64,000 nt of DNA from NCBI GenBank assembly GCA_037951105.1, contig JBAMJV010008900.1, forward strand, positions 1 to 64,000. Direction: 5' to 3'. How positions within the stretch are numbered: position 1 is the first letter of the stretch; every line of letters begins with the position of its first letter. The translations under genes were made by a program, and so were the position numbers. The notes beneath the pieces are model-generated. The model did not search any database and had not been told where the DNA came from. It was given only the letters and a program-made list of their open reading frames with translations. The stretch comes from Echinarachnius parma (Eukaryota > Echinodermata > Echinoidea > Clypeasteroida > Echinarachniidae). Below are positions 10,898-24,087 of this stretch, in pieces.

Positions 10898-11372
10898 AGC
10901 CCGCACATGACATGTAGCGTGGGCAGCCAAAATTGAGAATTTGCATTTTGCATTATATACACAAGGCCGTGTAATTGTGTCGTTAAAAATATATTAGTAT
11001 CAACGAACATTTTGTTATTGGTTATCTACATGTACCCACTCAACTTGAATCTATTTAAGAGTATTTATTTCACTCATATTACACACTAGCATATTTTTGA
11101 TTAAAAAAAAATAAACGTGTTTTATATCAATAATGTTAATATTAATTTTGACTTGGCTTGAGACATCGACATGTTGATAATACGCGTCATGATTAAAATG
11201 CGAAACGACACGAAACAACTCCGATATACGTAATCGATCACATAAACACATTCTTATAATCGATACCTTCAAAGAGACATCAATTTACAGAACTGATTCA
11301 GAAAAAAGTTTGAAAAACACAATTAAAATAAGTAGCGAAACTTTGCTCGACTGCTTAATAAAGTCGAACACT
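10898..11372 (+). repeat. Dispersed repeat family D, copy 1
   Basis: It starts with GCCCGCACATG..GGGCAGCCAAAAT and continues through GACTTGGCTTGAGACATCGA, AATGCGAAACGACACG, AATCGATCACATAAACACA and CTTATAATCGATACC to AAAGTCGAACACTATGCG. The same ordered words occur at about 12640-13040, 14245-14595, 28131-28630 and 30727-31130, and in each array unit. No coding capacity; probably a non-autonomous transposon. Confidence 0.7.
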
Positions 11373-11574
11373 ATGCGTTCCAGTTGCTCGCAAGCCACGG
11401 ATGTCAGGGATACCGGTCTGGTCTGTAGTTTGATGGTTTGGTCTTATCTCCTTTTTTAAGGTGGCGCCGACAAGGCAAATAGAGGACGCTAGTCATATTA
11501 CGCGCGCACTACGTACGAGACGCGCCGTCTGTACAAACTTACTAATGGTATCCCCTTTAAGCAGCACGTTCGTT

Positions 11575-11960
11575 CTAGCCTAGTTGACTGTCATGGCGCG
11601 GCCCAAAGGGGGCGGCTGAGTAATGTTTTCTCCGGCCCTCTATATGTCTTGTCCGCGGAACTTTAACAATTGGTGTAATGTTGGCGTGAAGCCAATCATC
11701 GGGTAGTTTACCGGAGTCGAGTGACTTTTGATATTTTTTTTTTTGCAGTAGCGGCTCTGCGCTTGATAAACATTTAAACACTCTTTTATTACTCGAGCAG
11801 GTACATCATCATCTCCTGGGGCTTTGCGAGCTTGGATATTTGTTAATAACTGTTCAACTCCACACACAGTTACGTAAATTTTCGGCATAATTATCTGGAG
11901 TCTCACTGATGCCTATAAGTCCGGGATACTAGACAGATCTTCGTTAGTGAAAAGGGAACA
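11575..11960 (-). mobile_element. LINE reverse-transcriptase fragment
   Basis: On the minus strand, in three shifted frames, it reads VFTNEDLSSI, then VEQLLTNIQARKAPGDD and VPARVIKEC, then QKSLDSGKLPDDWLHANITP. This is the linker and first reverse-transcriptase blocks of CR1/Jockey-type LINEs. Frameshifts show decay. The left edge of the 4.1-kb tandem array (11935) lies inside this fragment, and short pieces of it (..DQFCSVFTNEDLSSI) are carried at every later unit boundary. Confidence 0.8.
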
Positions 11961-12160
11961 AATCATCCGGGATTCTATTGACGTACCCATGAAAGCATTG
12001 GCGCACTCGCAAATAGCAGTGGTTCCGTTAAGTGGTGGAAATGAATTTGCTTTGTTTATGAATTACACAATCCTTTGCAAAATGTTGGGTATCTATTTGA
12101 TATCACAAAAACGGGACCAAAACATATAATAATGTGTTGTCCTTCGCCTGGTGGTCCCCT

Positions 12161-12605
12161 TTAAGAGCTGCAGCCTTTTCTTCCGCGCTGGAAATAATCC
12201 ACTGAAACATGCCCATCCAAATGAATTTTTTGTCAATATAAACAATCAGTGTTATTAGTGCTCTGGTTCATAACTTCATGAACAAGAGCACTATACCACT
12301 GAATGCCCATTGCACATTGAAGTAAAATTAATTTGGATGTGCATATCTCAGCCGATACTTAACCCTAATAAGGCCGGGGGCCATATAATAATGCATTCTA
12401 ACAAAGGATGCTTATGACATTATATGACATCACACTTCACCACTCCGTAGACTGGTGAAACCGCGGCAAAAGCCATAGCAAAGATGTTAGAGCGCCGCGT
12501 AGCGGCCGCTTTAATATCTTTGGCCATATAGTATGATTGTCTGCACTGTACTTAGCCCGCGCGGTACGACGGTTTCGCGAAGGCATTCAAAAAGTTGGAT
12601 GAATT
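12161..12605. repeat. Foldback and GC-rich segment of the array unit
   Basis: ATGCCCATCCAAATGAATT pairs imperfectly with AATTTGGATGTGCATATC around TTCATAACTTCATGAA, a relative of the palindrome at 1611-1962. It is followed by GTGAAACCGCGGCAAAAGCC..GGTTTCGCGAAGGC (12471-12590), which may be the two ends of another short element. Repeated at 16290-16735, 20415-20860 and 24543-24988. Confidence 0.65.
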
Positions 12606-13386
12606 TAACTTAGATGTATCGTTAATCTTACCTGTCGTAAAATACGTAATATTATTGATAAACATTTTGTTATTAGTTGTCTCCATGTATGCCATCACAT
12701 TTAATATACTTTAGTTTATTTATTTCACGCATTTTACCCCCAACAAAATATTTTGATAATGCTAAACGTTTTTTTTTCTCAATATAAAATTAAATATTAC
12801 CTGGCTTAATGTATCGAGGTGTTTGGTAACAAGCGTCATGATTAAAATACGAAACGACACGGAACAATTCCGACGAACGTAATCGATCACATAAACACAT
12901 TCTTATAATCGATACCTTAAAAGAGGCATAATAACAACAACTAGAACAACAGAACAGATTCAGAAAAAAACCTAATTTAAATGCGTAGCAAATAAGGGTA
13001 AACTTTGCTCAACTACTTAATGAAGTTGAACACCATTCAAATAATACCGTTTACACACAAGTTATACAGGGTGGCCCCCAAAAATGGAACTGGGTACTTT
13101 CGGCAATAAATTAATAAAAATAATCGTCAATGAAATAGAGTGTCATAATAAATAAATTAAATAATAACAAATACATAACCAAATTGTGCAATTTGGTGCA
13201 CGTCACACAAGCAGCTAGAGCAATACCAGCCTACACGGGAACTACGTGGCTCAGTACAGCAAAAAGTACTCACCCCAGACCATATGCAAGTTACAACAAA
13301 CTGAGATAATCTTTTCGTGGCTTTTCGTGCCCGAAGCGCGCAGCGAAAACTGAATGTATAAATTAGTTTTTGAAAGTTAGAATTAA

Positions 13387-13905
13387 AGGTAGTGTTGAGT
13401 ATTGGTATTTCCCGAAGTGCCCCCCGATAATTTTTTTGTAAGATAATGACAAACTGACTGTCAAATTCGAAAGTACATGCACTTTTAATGACAGAATAAT
13501 CTTTATTTTATCAAAATCGGTTCAGAAACGGCTGTTTTCATTCAAAATGTTGTTCACCAGCAATCACCAGGCGATATTTAGACTTTTTAGACAAATTAAA
13601 AAAAATGCTCGAAGACTACTTTGAAAAAAATCAGAATACGTTTTTAAAAAAGTCGTTGATGATATCTCTATTGGATCATTATGTTAACAAACATTAAATG
13701 CACAATTTCGTATTAAAAAGGCTAAATCCAATGATTTGTTTTTAAATAGCACTCTCTTGAGTTGTAACGGCTCTTTTTGAATGATAACAGGAATTTTCCT
13801 TAGTCGTTTGTAATTGTGTATACTTTTCGAGCATGGTGAAGTTTGTACCGTATGGTGCATGTTTTGGTTACTATTGTTAAGTTTGACCAATACTCAACTA
13901 TCTCT
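13387..13905. mobile_element. 519-bp TTAA MITE, array unit 1 copy
   Basis: TTAA (13383-13386; 13906-13909) flanks AGGTAGTGTTGAGTATTGGT and, inverted, AGAGATAGTTGAGTATTGGT. Further copies are at 17512-18030, 21637-22155 and 25765-26283 inside the array, and a free-standing inverted copy is at 57351-57893. The 68-codon open frame inside (minus strand) is conserved only between array copies. Confidence 0.88.
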
Positions 13906-14064
13906 TTAATTATGAAGAATATATGGTTTATTGGTAAACAATATGAATGTTACAAATATATGAATAATATGAATGTTATGATCTTATTTGCATAAAACAA
14001 TTACCAATGTATTCTATACACTTTAGTTATCATGCGAGATTTGTCATGTAGATTTTTTTTTATT

Positions 14065-14119
14065 GGGGGGGGGGGGGGGGGAGAGGGGTGGGGGAAGGGG
14101 TGGGAAGGGGTGGGGGAGG
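14065..14119 (+). repeat. G-tract with GGGGTGGGGGAAGGGG repeats
   Basis: A G16-like run is followed by several G4-5 tracts spaced by single T or A bases. It has strong G-quadruplex potential on this strand. Also at about 18190-18245, 22317-22374 and 26444-26498; the G-run lengths differ slightly between units. Confidence 0.85.
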
Positions 14120-14244
14120 GGCATAATCCCCGTCCCGGAGATCGGTCGTTATGATGAGTAGGTGGTCGTCACAGGCAGGGGGTTGCTGTAGACAGGTACG
14201 TGGCGACACAATCTGGTTTGCCGAATTGATCGAATTGTCTATTG

Positions 14245-14595
14245 CATTATTGCCCCCACGGTAATAGCGAGGGCAGCCAAAATAGAATTAAAGTTAGATT
14301 TTGCCATCGGCATAATGATGGCGATATGGCCTTATGAAATAAAATAAAAATAGAACATTTTAGTTCTGGTTGTGTATATTGAATGCCATCACATTGAACA
14401 AAATTTAGGTTGTTATTCTCAATCATGTAACAATCGAGCACATTTGTGATAATGCTATTCCCGTTTCTTATCAATATTGAATAAAATATCACCTGGTTTG
14501 AGGTTTGGAGGTGTTTGATAACATGCGTTATGATTAATATCTGATACAAAATTATTCCCATTCCCATGTGTGTAATCGATCACAAGTTCATTGTT
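14245..14595 (+). repeat. Family D repeat, array copy
   Basis: Begins TTGCCCCCACGGTAATAGCG and AGGGCAGCCAAAAT, then ACCTGGTTTGAGG, TTTGATAACATGCGTTATGA and AATCGATCACAAG. The same layout as the 28131 copy, shortened. Confidence 0.7.
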
Positions 14596-14753
14596 CATAT
14601 ACGTTTGTTTATTCATTGACATGACACCCGATTCACAAAAAGCACACAGTAAGCCACCGTAAAAAAAAAGAAAGGCACACGGTAAAATACTGAAGGGATA
14701 ACATCTTCTGTAATCTGATGGACACGGTGGGATAATCTGTACAGTGATCCTAT

Positions 14754-14783
14754 CCCTAACCCTAACCCTAACCCTAACCCTAA
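14754..14783 (+). repeat. Interstitial telomere-like CCCTAA repeats
   Basis: Five perfect CCCTAA copies. The same block has five copies at 18879-18908 and 23007-23036 and four at 27093-27116. Five repeats in a duplicated unit far from a chromosome end argue for an internal motif and not a telomere. Confidence 0.9.
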
Positions 14784-14953
14784 CCCCTCAGACGGTACTT
14801 GACTGAGTACCTCGTCACCCAGGTGATAAGTGACAACATCTAAACAATATATTACCGTGTACTTTTTTGTCATCCCTTCAGTATTTTACCGTGTGTCTTC
14901 TGTGTAATAGGTGCACCTGATCATAATTGAAGCCTAATTGAGCGACCAGAGCT

Positions 14954-15132
14954 GACTCCGTGTTGCTTCCTTGCTTATTCGTATATACACACCGTGCTTT
15001 ACCATATTCCTACCATACTTATCCGTATTGGCACCGTACTTGGAGCGTACTAACACCGGCCTTCGATCCGTGTTGGCACCGTGAATGTGTGACGGGCCCT
15101 TCACTGTAGCTAGGTGAGTGGCGCGGCCGCAC
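14954..15132 (+). repeat. Internal direct repeat of the unit, first copy
   Basis: GACTCCGTGTTGCTTCC..TTCGTATATACAC..CCGTGTTGGCACCGTGAA..GTGACGGGCCCTTC and TAGCTAGGTGAGTGG recur at 15665-15824. It carries a solo right end of the 315-bp TIR element, so that element's end was duplicated together with its flank. Confidence 0.8.
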
Positions 15133-15180
15133 GCGAATTTGCGTTTCCCAAACCATTCAGTAACTCCCCAGCTAGCCACC

Positions 15181-15330
15181 TGACGTTGGGCCGATGTCGG
15201 AATTTGGTTGCCGGATGTCGGCATATCGCCGTTGGCTCGAGGTTAAAATGTCCGCCAGCCCAACATCGTCACGACGTCATTTTTGTGATATATTGGCATA
15301 AGGTCATTTTCCGACAATGGCCCAACATCA
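15181..15330. mobile_element. 150-bp TIR element
   Basis: Ends TGACGTTGGGCCGATGTCGG and, inverted, TGATGTTGGGCCATTGTCGG. Very short, no coding capacity. Also at 19306-19455, 23434-23583 and 27514-27663. Confidence 0.75.
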
Positions 15331-15484
15331 TGTCATTCGAGTCCAATACAGCATGTTGAATCGGCTCCGACTGTGCGACACTGGCTCTAGCCTGACTGAA
15401 AACCAGTCGGATCGGGTCGAGTCGGCTCTGTCTGCGCCGGGCTTTAGAGGAGAGCGATCGTAATGAATGATGAATAGGTGGTCA

Positions 15485-15797
15485 AGGGCCCGCCACACAT
15501 TCACGGTTCCAACACGGATGACCACGGATTGACGGTCCGGGGTCCCCCGGGGTACTCCCAGTTGGGTCCGGGATGCTCCGTGTTGCCTTCGGCGTCCTCC
15601 GTGTTGCCTCCGGCGTCATCCTTGGGCGCAGCGGGGAAATTAAACCTACTTAATTTTCCGTGTTGACTCCGTGTTGCTACCTTGCTTATTCGTATATACA
15701 CCGTCCTTTACCATGTTCCTACCGTACTTAGCCGTATTAGCCCGTACTGACACCGACCCTCGATCCGTGTTGGCACCGTGAATGTGTGACGGGCCCT
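15485..15797. mobile_element. 315-bp Harbinger-like MITE
   Basis: Inverted ends AGGGCCCGCCACACATTC and AGGGCCCGTCACACATTC continue into CACGGTTCCAACACGGAT and its partner, bounded by TCA on both sides (15482-15484; 15798-15800). A 3-bp duplication with AGGGCCC-type ends suggests PIF/Harbinger. Subterminal CCGTGTTG words are repeated. Copies at 19610-19922, 23738-24050 and 27736-28048. Confidence 0.7.
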
Positions 15798-15834
15798 TCA
15801 CTGTAGCTAGGTGAGTGGCCGCACAACCTTGTTT

Positions 15835-18800
15835 GATACTAGACAGATCTTCGTTAGTGAAAACGGAACAGAATTGATCGTTAAAGGGTACCACCACCCA
15901 AAAATAATATTCTTATTATAGAAAGGTAACATCTTTAGTATTCCATTCCTTCAACAAGTTCACAAAAATATGTTTTTAGAAAAAAATAGATAATTGGAAA
16001 ACGCATCACCCTTCTCAACCATGCGTTCATGCGGTCTGAATTGCATAAACTATATGCGTGCAGAGCCAGAGCGCACTGTGCAGAGCGAACAAATCATCCG
16101 GGATTCTATTGACGTACGCATGAAAGCATTGGCGCACTCGCAAATAGCAGTGGTTCCGTAAGTGGTGGAAATCAATTTGCTTTGTTTATGAATTACACAA
16201 TCCTTTGCAAAATGTTGGGTATCTATTTGATATCACAAAACGGGACCAAAACATATAATAATGTGTTGTCCTTCGCCTGGTGGTCCCCTTTAAGAGCTGC
16301 AGCCTTTTCTTCCGCGCTGGAAATAATCCACTGAAACATGCCCATCCAAATGAATTTTTTGTCAATATAAACAATCAGTGTTATTAGTGCTCTGGTTCAT
16401 AACTTCATGAACAAGAGCACTATAACACTGAATGCCCATTGCACATTGAAGTAAAATTAATTTGGATGTGCATATCTCAGCCGATACTTAACCCTAATAA
16501 GGCCGGGGGCCATATAATAATGCATTCTAACAAAGGATGCTTATGACATTATATGACATCACACTTCACCACTCCGTAGACTGGTGAAACCGCGGCAAAA
16601 GCCATAGCAAAGATGTTAGAGCGCCGCGTAGCGGCCGCTTTAATATCTTTGGCCATAGTATGATTGTCTGCACTGTACTTAGCCCGCGCGGTACGACGGT
16701 TTCGCGAAGGCATTCAAAAAGTTGGATGAATTTAACTTAGATTTATCGCTAATCTTACCTGTCGTAAAATAAGTAATATTATTGATAAACATTTTGTTAT
16801 TGGTTGTCTCCATGTATGCCATCACATTCAATATACGTTGGTTTATTTATTTCACTCATTTTACACCAAAATATTATTTTGATAATACTATACTTGTTTT
16901 TCCTCAATATAAGAATACATATTACCTGGCTTAATGTATCGAGGTGTTTGGTAACAAGCGTCATGATTAAAATACGAAACGACACGGAACAATTCCGACC
17001 AACGTAATCGATCACATAAACACATTCTTATAATCGATACCTTAAAAGAGGCATAATAACAACAACTAGAACAACAGAACAGATTCAGAAAAAAACCTAA
17101 TTTAAATGCGTAGCAAATAAGGGTAAACTTTGCTCAACTACTTAATGAAGTTGAACACCATTCAAATAATACCGTTTACACACAAGTTATACAGGGTGGC
17201 CCCCAAAAATGGAACTGGGTACTTTCGGCAATAAATTAATAAAAATAATCGTCAATGAAATAGAGTGTCATAATAAATAAATTAAATAATAACAAATACA
17301 TAACCAAATTGTGCAATTTGGTGCACGTCACACAAGCAGCTAGAGCAATACCAGCCTACACGGGAACTACGTGGCTCAGTACAGCAAAAAGTACTCACCC
17401 CAGACCATATGCAAGTTACAACAAACTGAGATAATCTTTTCGTGGCTTTTCGTGCCCGAAGCGCGCAGCGAAAACTGAATGTATAAATTAGTTTTTGAAA
17501 GTTAGAATTAAAGGTAGTGTTGAGTATTGGTATTTCCCGAAGTGCCCCCCGATAATTTTTTTGTAAGATAATGACAAACTGACTGTCAAATTCGAAAGTA
17601 CATGCACTTTTAATGACAGAATAATCTTTATTTTATCAAAATCGGTTCAGAAACGGCTGTTTTCATTCAAAATGTTGTTCACCAGCAATCACCAGGCGAT
17701 ATTTAGACTTTTTAGACAAATTAAAAAAAATGCTCGAAGACTACTTTGAAAAAAATCAGAATACGTTTTTAAAAAAGTCGTTGATGATATCTCTATTGGA
17801 TCATTATGTTAACAAACATTAAATGCACAATTTCGTATTAAAAAGGCTAAATCCAATGATTTGTTTTTAAATAGCACTCTCTTGAGTTGTAACGGCTCTT
17901 TTTGAATGATAACAGGAATTTTCCTTAGTCGTTTGTAATTGTGTATACTTTTCGAGCATGGTGAAGTTTGTACCGTATGGTGCATGTTTTGGTTACTATT
18001 GTTAAGTTTGACCAATACTCAACTATCTCTTTAATTATGAAGAATATATGGTTTATGGGTAAACAATATGAATGTTACAAATATATGAATAATATGAATG
18101 TTATGATCTTATTTGCATAAAACAATTACCAATGTATTCTATACACTTTAGTTATCATGCGAGATTTGTCATGTAGATTTTTTTTTATTGGGGGGGGGGG
18201 GGGGGGAGAGGGGTGGGGGAAGGGGTGGGAAGGGGTGGGGGAGGGGCATAATCCCCGTCCCGGAGATCGGTCGTTATGATGAGTAGGTGGTCGTCACAGG
18301 CAGGGGGTTGCTGTAGACAGGTACGTGGCGACACAATCTGGTTTGCCGAATTGATCGAATTGTCTATTGCATTATTGCCCCCACGGTAATAGCGAGGGCA
18401 GCCAAAATAGAATTAAAGTTAGATTTTGCCATCGGCATAATGATGGCGATATGGCCTTATGAAATAAAATAAAAATAGAACATTTTAGTTCTGGTTGTGT
18501 ATATTGAATGCCATCACATTGAACAAAATTTAGGTTGTTATTCTCAATCATGTAACAATCGAGCACATTTGTGATAATGCTATTCCCGTTTCTTATCAAT
18601 ATTGAATAAAATATCACCTGGTTTGAGGTTTGGAAGTGTTTGATAACATGCGTTATGATTAATATCTGATACAAAATTATTCCCATTCCCATGTGTGTAA
18701 TCGATCACAAGTTCATTGTTCATATACGTTTGTTTATTCATTGACATGACACCCGATTCACAAAAAGCACACAGTAAGCCACCGTAAAAAAAAAGAAAGG

Positions 18801-19959
18801 CACACGGTAAAATACTGAAGGGATAACATCTTCTGTAATCTGATGGACACGGTGGGATAATCTGTACAGTGATCCTATCCCTAACCCTAACCCTAACCCT
18901 AACCCTAACCCCTCAGACGGTACTTGACTGAGTACCTCGTCACCCAGGTGATAAGTGACAACATCTAAACAATATATTACCGTGTACTTTTTTGTCATCC
19001 CTTCAGTATTTTACCGTGTGTCTTCTGTGTAATAGGTGCACCTGATCATAATTGAAGCCTAATTGAGCGACCAGAGCTGACTCCGTGTTGCTTCCTTGCT
19101 TATTCGTATATACACACCGTGCTTTACCATATTCCTACCATACTTATCCGTATTGGCACCGTACTTGGAGCGTACTAACACCGGCCTTCGATCCGTGTTG
19201 GCACCGTGAATGTGTGACGGGCCCTTCACTGTAGCTAGGTGAGTGGCGCGGCCGCACGCGAATTTGCGTTTCCCAAACCATTCAGTAACTCCCCAGCTAG
19301 CCACCTGACGTTGGGCCGATGTCGGAATTTGGTTGCCGGATGTCGGCATATCGCCGTTGGCTCGAGGTTAAAATGTCCGCCAGCCCAACATCGTCACGAC
19401 GTCATTTTTGTGATATATTGGCATAAGGTCATTTTCCGACAATGGCCCAACATCATGTCATTCGAGTCCAATACAGCATGTTGAATCGGCTCCGACTGTG
19501 CGACACTGGCTCTAGCCTGACTGAAAACCAGTCGGATCGGGTCGAGTCGGCTCTGTCTGCGCCGGGCTTTAGAGGAGAGCGATCGTAATGAATGATGAAT
19601 AGGTGGTCAAGGGCCCGCCACACATTCACGGTTCCAACACGGATGACCACGGATTGACGGTCCGGGGTCCCCCGGGGTACTCCCAGTTGGGTCCGGGATG
19701 CTCCGTGTTGCCTTCGGCGTCCTCCGTGTTGCCTCCGGCGTCATCCTTGGGCGCAGCGGGGAAATTAAACCTACTTAATTTTCCGTGTTGACTCCGTGTT
19801 GCTACCTTGCTTATTCGTATATACACCGTCCTTTACCATGTTCCTACCGTACTTAGCCGTATTAGCCCGTACTGACACCGACCCTCGATCCGTGTTGGCA
19901 CCGTGAATGTGTGACGGGCCCTTCACTGTAGCTAGGTGAGTGGCCGCACAACCTTGTTT
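15835..19959. repeat. Array unit 2 (4125 bp, complete)
   Basis: The fullest unit. It shares base states with unit 1 (for example GAAACGACACGG at about 16976 and GATGGCGAT at about 18442) that differ in units 3 and 4. Confidence 0.92.
15885..16289. mobile_element. 405-bp TTAA MITE (AGGGTACCACCA ends), unit 2 copy
   Basis: TTAA (15881-15884; 16290-16293) flanks AGGGTACCACCACCC and, inverted, AGGGGACCACCAGGC. Copies at about 20010-20414 and 24138-24542; the right part only at about 11957-12160; a separate diverged copy at 56764-57180 shows it also moves outside the array. Confidence 0.88.
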
Positions 19960-22900
19960 GATACTAGACAGATCTTCGTTAGTGAAAACGGAACAGAATT
20001 GATCGTTAAAGGGTACCACCACCCAAAAATAATATTCTTATTATAGAAAGGTAACATCTTTAGTATTCCATTCCTTCAACAAGTTCACAAAAATATGTTT
20101 TTAGAAAAAAATAGATAATTGGAAAACGCATCACCCTTCTCAACCATGCGTTCATGCGGTCTGAATTGCATAAACTATATGCGTGCAGAGCCAGAGCGCA
20201 CTGTGCAGAGCGAACAAATCATCCGGGATTCTATTGACGTACGCATGAAAGCATTGGCGCACTCGCAAATAGCAGTGGTTCCGTAAGTGGTGGAAATCAA
20301 TTTGCTTTGTTTATGAATTACACAATCCTTTGCAAAATGTTGGGTATCTATTTGATATCACAAAACGGGACCAAAACATATAATAATGTGTTGTCCTTCG
20401 CCTGGTGGTCCCCTTTAAGAGCTGCAGCCTTTTCTTCCGCGCTGGAAATAATCCACTGAAACATGCCCATCCAAATGAATTTTTTGTCAATATAAACAAT
20501 CAGTGTTATTAGTGCTCTGGTTCATAACTTCATGAACAAGAGCACTATAACACTGAATGCCCATTGCACATTGAAGTAAAATTAATTTGGATGTGCATAT
20601 CTCAGCCGATACTTAACCCTAATAAGGCCGGGGGCCATATAATAATGCATTCTAACAAAGGATGCTTATGACATTATATGACATCACACTTCACCACTCC
20701 GTAGACTGGTGAAACCGCGGCAAAAGCCATAGCAAAGATGTTAGAGCGCCGCGTAGCGGCCGCTTTAATATCTTTGGCCATAGTATGATTGTCTGCACTG
20801 TACTTAGCCCGCGCGGTACGACGGTTTCGCGAAGGCATTCAAAAAGTTGGATGAATTTAACTTAGATTTATCGCTAATCTTACCTGTCGTAAAATAAGTA
20901 ATATTATTGATAAACATTTTGTTATTGGTTGTCTCCATGTATGCCATCACATTCAATATACGTTGGTTTATTTATTTCACTCATTTTACACCAAAATATT
21001 ATTTTGATAATACTATACGTGTTTTTCCTCAATATAAGAATACATATTACCTGGCTTAATGTATCGAGGTGTTTGGTAACAAGCGTCATGATTAAAATAC
21101 GAAACTACACGGAACAATTCCGACGAACGTAATCGATCACATAAACACATTCTTATAATCGATACCTTAAAAGAGGCATAATAACAACAACTAGAACAAC
21201 AGAACAGATTCAGAAAAAAACCTAATTTAAATGCGTAGCAAATAAGGGTAAACTTTGCTCAACTACTTAATGAAGTTGAACACCATTCAAATAATACCGT
21301 TTACACACAAGTTATACAGGGTGGCCCCCAAAAATGGAACTGGGTACTTTCGGCAATAAATTAATAAAAATAATCGTCAATGAAATAGAGTGTCATAATA
21401 AATAAATTAAATAATAACAAATACATAACCAAATTGTGCAATTTGGTGCACGTCACACAAGCAGCTAGAGCAATACCAGCCTACACGGGAACTACGTGGC
21501 TCAGTACAGCAAAAAGTACTCACCCCAGACCATATGCAAGTTACAACAAACTGAGATAATCTTTTCGTGGCTTTTCGTGCCCGAAGCGCGCAGCGAAAAC
21601 TGAATGTATAAATTAGTTTTTGAAAGTTAGAATTAAAGGTAGTGTTGAGTATTGGTATTTCCCGAAGTGCCCCCCGATAATTTTTTTGTAAGATAATGAC
21701 AAACTGACTGTCAAATTCGAAAGTACATGCACTTTTAATGACAGAATAATCTTTATTTTATCAAAATCGGTTCAGAAACGGCTGTTTTCATTCAAAATGT
21801 TGTTCACCAGCAATCACCAGGCGATATTTAGACTTTTTAGACAAATTAAAAAAAATGCTCGAAGACTACTTTGAAAAAAATCAGAATACGTTTTTAAAAA
21901 AGTCGTTGATGATATCTCTATTGGATCATTATGTTAACAAACATTAAATGCACAATTTCGTATTAAAAAGGCTAAATCCAATGATTTGTTTTTAAATAGC
22001 ACTCTCTTGAGTTGTAACGGCTCTTTTTGAATGATAACAGGAATTTTCCTTAGTCGTTTGTAATTGTGTATACTTTTCGAGCATGGTGAAGTTTGTACCG
22101 TATGGTGCATGTTTTGGTTACTATTGTTAAGTTTGACCAATACTCAACTATCTCTTTAATTATGAAGAATATATGGTTTATGGGTAAACAATATGAATGT
22201 TACAAATATATGAATAATATGAATGTTATGATCTTATTTGCATAAAACAATTACCAATGTATTCTATACACTTTAGTTATCATGCGAGATTTGTCATGTA
22301 GATCTTTTTTTTTATTGGGGGGGGGGGGGGGGGGAGAGGGGTGGGGGAAGGGGTGGGCAGGGGTGGGGGAGGGGCATAATCCCCGTCCCGGAGATCGGTC
22401 GTTATGATGAGTAGGTGGTCGACACAGGCAGGGGGTTGCTGTAGACAGGTACGTGGCGACACAATCTGGTTTGCCGAATTGATCGAATTGTCTATTGCAT
22501 TATTGCCCCCACGGTAATAGCGAGGGCAGCCAAAATAGAATTAAAGTTAGATTTTGCCATCGGCATAATGATGTCGATATGGCCTTATGAAATAAAATAA
22601 AAATAGAACATTTTAGTTCTGGTTGTGTATATTGAATGCCATCACATTGAACAAAATTTAGGTTGTTATTCTCAATCATGTAACAATCGAGCACATTTGT
22701 GATAATGCTATTCCCGTTTCTTATCAATATTGAATAAAATATCACCTGGTTTGAGGTTTGGAGGTGTTTGATAACATGCGTTATGATTAATATCTGATAC
22801 AAAATTATTCCCATTCCCATGTGTGTAATCGATCACAAGTTCATTGTTCATATACGTTTGTTTATTCATTGACATGACACCCGATTCACAAAAAGCACAC

Positions 22901-24087
22901 AGTAAGCCACCGTAAAAAAAAAGAAAGGCACACGGTAAAATACTGAAGGGATAACATCTTCTGTAATCTGATGGACACGGTGGGATAATCTGTACAGTGA
23001 TCCTATCCCTAACCCTAACCCTAACCCTAACCCTAACCCCTCAGACGGTACTTGACTGAGTACCTCGTCACCCAGGTGATAAGTGACAACATCTAAACAA
23101 TATATTACCTTGTACTTTTTTGTCATCCCTTCAGTATTTTACCGTGTGTCTTCTGTGTAATAGGTGCACCTGATCATAATTGAAGCCTAATTGAGCGACC
23201 AGAGCTGACTCCGTGTTGCTTCCTTGCTTATTCGTATATACACACCGTGCTTTACCATATTCCTACCATACTTATCCGTATTGGCACCGTACTTGGAGCG
23301 TACTAACACCGGCCTTCGATCCGTGTTGGCACCGTGAATGTGTGACGGGCCCTTCACTGTAGCTAGGTGAGTGGCGCGGCCGCACGCGAATTTGCGTTTC
23401 CCAAACCATTCAGTAACTCCCCAGCTAGCCACCTGACGTTGGGCCGATGTCGGAATTTGGTTGCCGGATGTCGGCATATCGCCGTTGGCTCGAGGTTAAA
23501 ATGTCCGCCAGCCCAACATCGTCACGACGTCATTTTTGTGATATATTGGCATAAGGTCATTTTCCGACAATGGCCCAACATCATGTCATTCGAGTCCAAT
23601 ACAGCATGTTGAATCGGCTCCGACTGTGCGACACTGGCTCTAGCCTGACTGAAAACCAGTCGGATCGGGTCGAGTCGGCTCTGTCTGCGCCGGGCTTTAG
23701 AGGAGAGCGATCGTAATGAATGATGAATAGGTGGTCAAGGGCCCGCCACACATTCACGGTTCCAACACGGATGACCACGGATTGACGGTCCGGGGTCCCC
23801 CGGGGTACTCCCAGTTGGGTCCGGGATGCTCCGTGTTGCCTTCGGCGTCCTCCGTGTTGCCTCCGGCGTCATCCTTGGGCGCAGCGGGGAAATTAAACCT
23901 ACTTAATTTTCCGTGTTGACTCCGTGTTGCTACCTTGCTTATTCGTATATACACCGTCCTTTACCATGTTCCTACCGTACTTAGCCGTATTAGCCCGTAC
24001 TGACACCGACCCTCGATCCGTGTTGGCACCGTGAATGTGTGACGGGCCCTTCACTGTAGCTAGGTGAGTGGCCGCACAACCTTGTTT
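19960..24087. repeat. Array unit 3 (4128 bp)
   Basis: Carries variants shared only with unit 4: GAAACTACACGG (about 21103), GATGTCGAT (about 22571) and GTCGACACAGG (about 22418). Confidence 0.92.

Larger units (their letters stand above)
11935..15834. repeat. Array unit 1 (3900 bp)
   Basis: It lacks about 216 bp present in units 2-4: the left part of the 405-bp MITE plus adjoining LINE sequence. The junction GGGAACAAATC sits where GGAACA and CGAACAAATC are found in the intact unit, so GAACA microhomology joined the ends. Confidence 0.9.

Noticed and set aside
14754..14783. A chromosome end
   Set aside because: Only four or five CCCTAA copies, repeated in every unit and followed by normal sequence.
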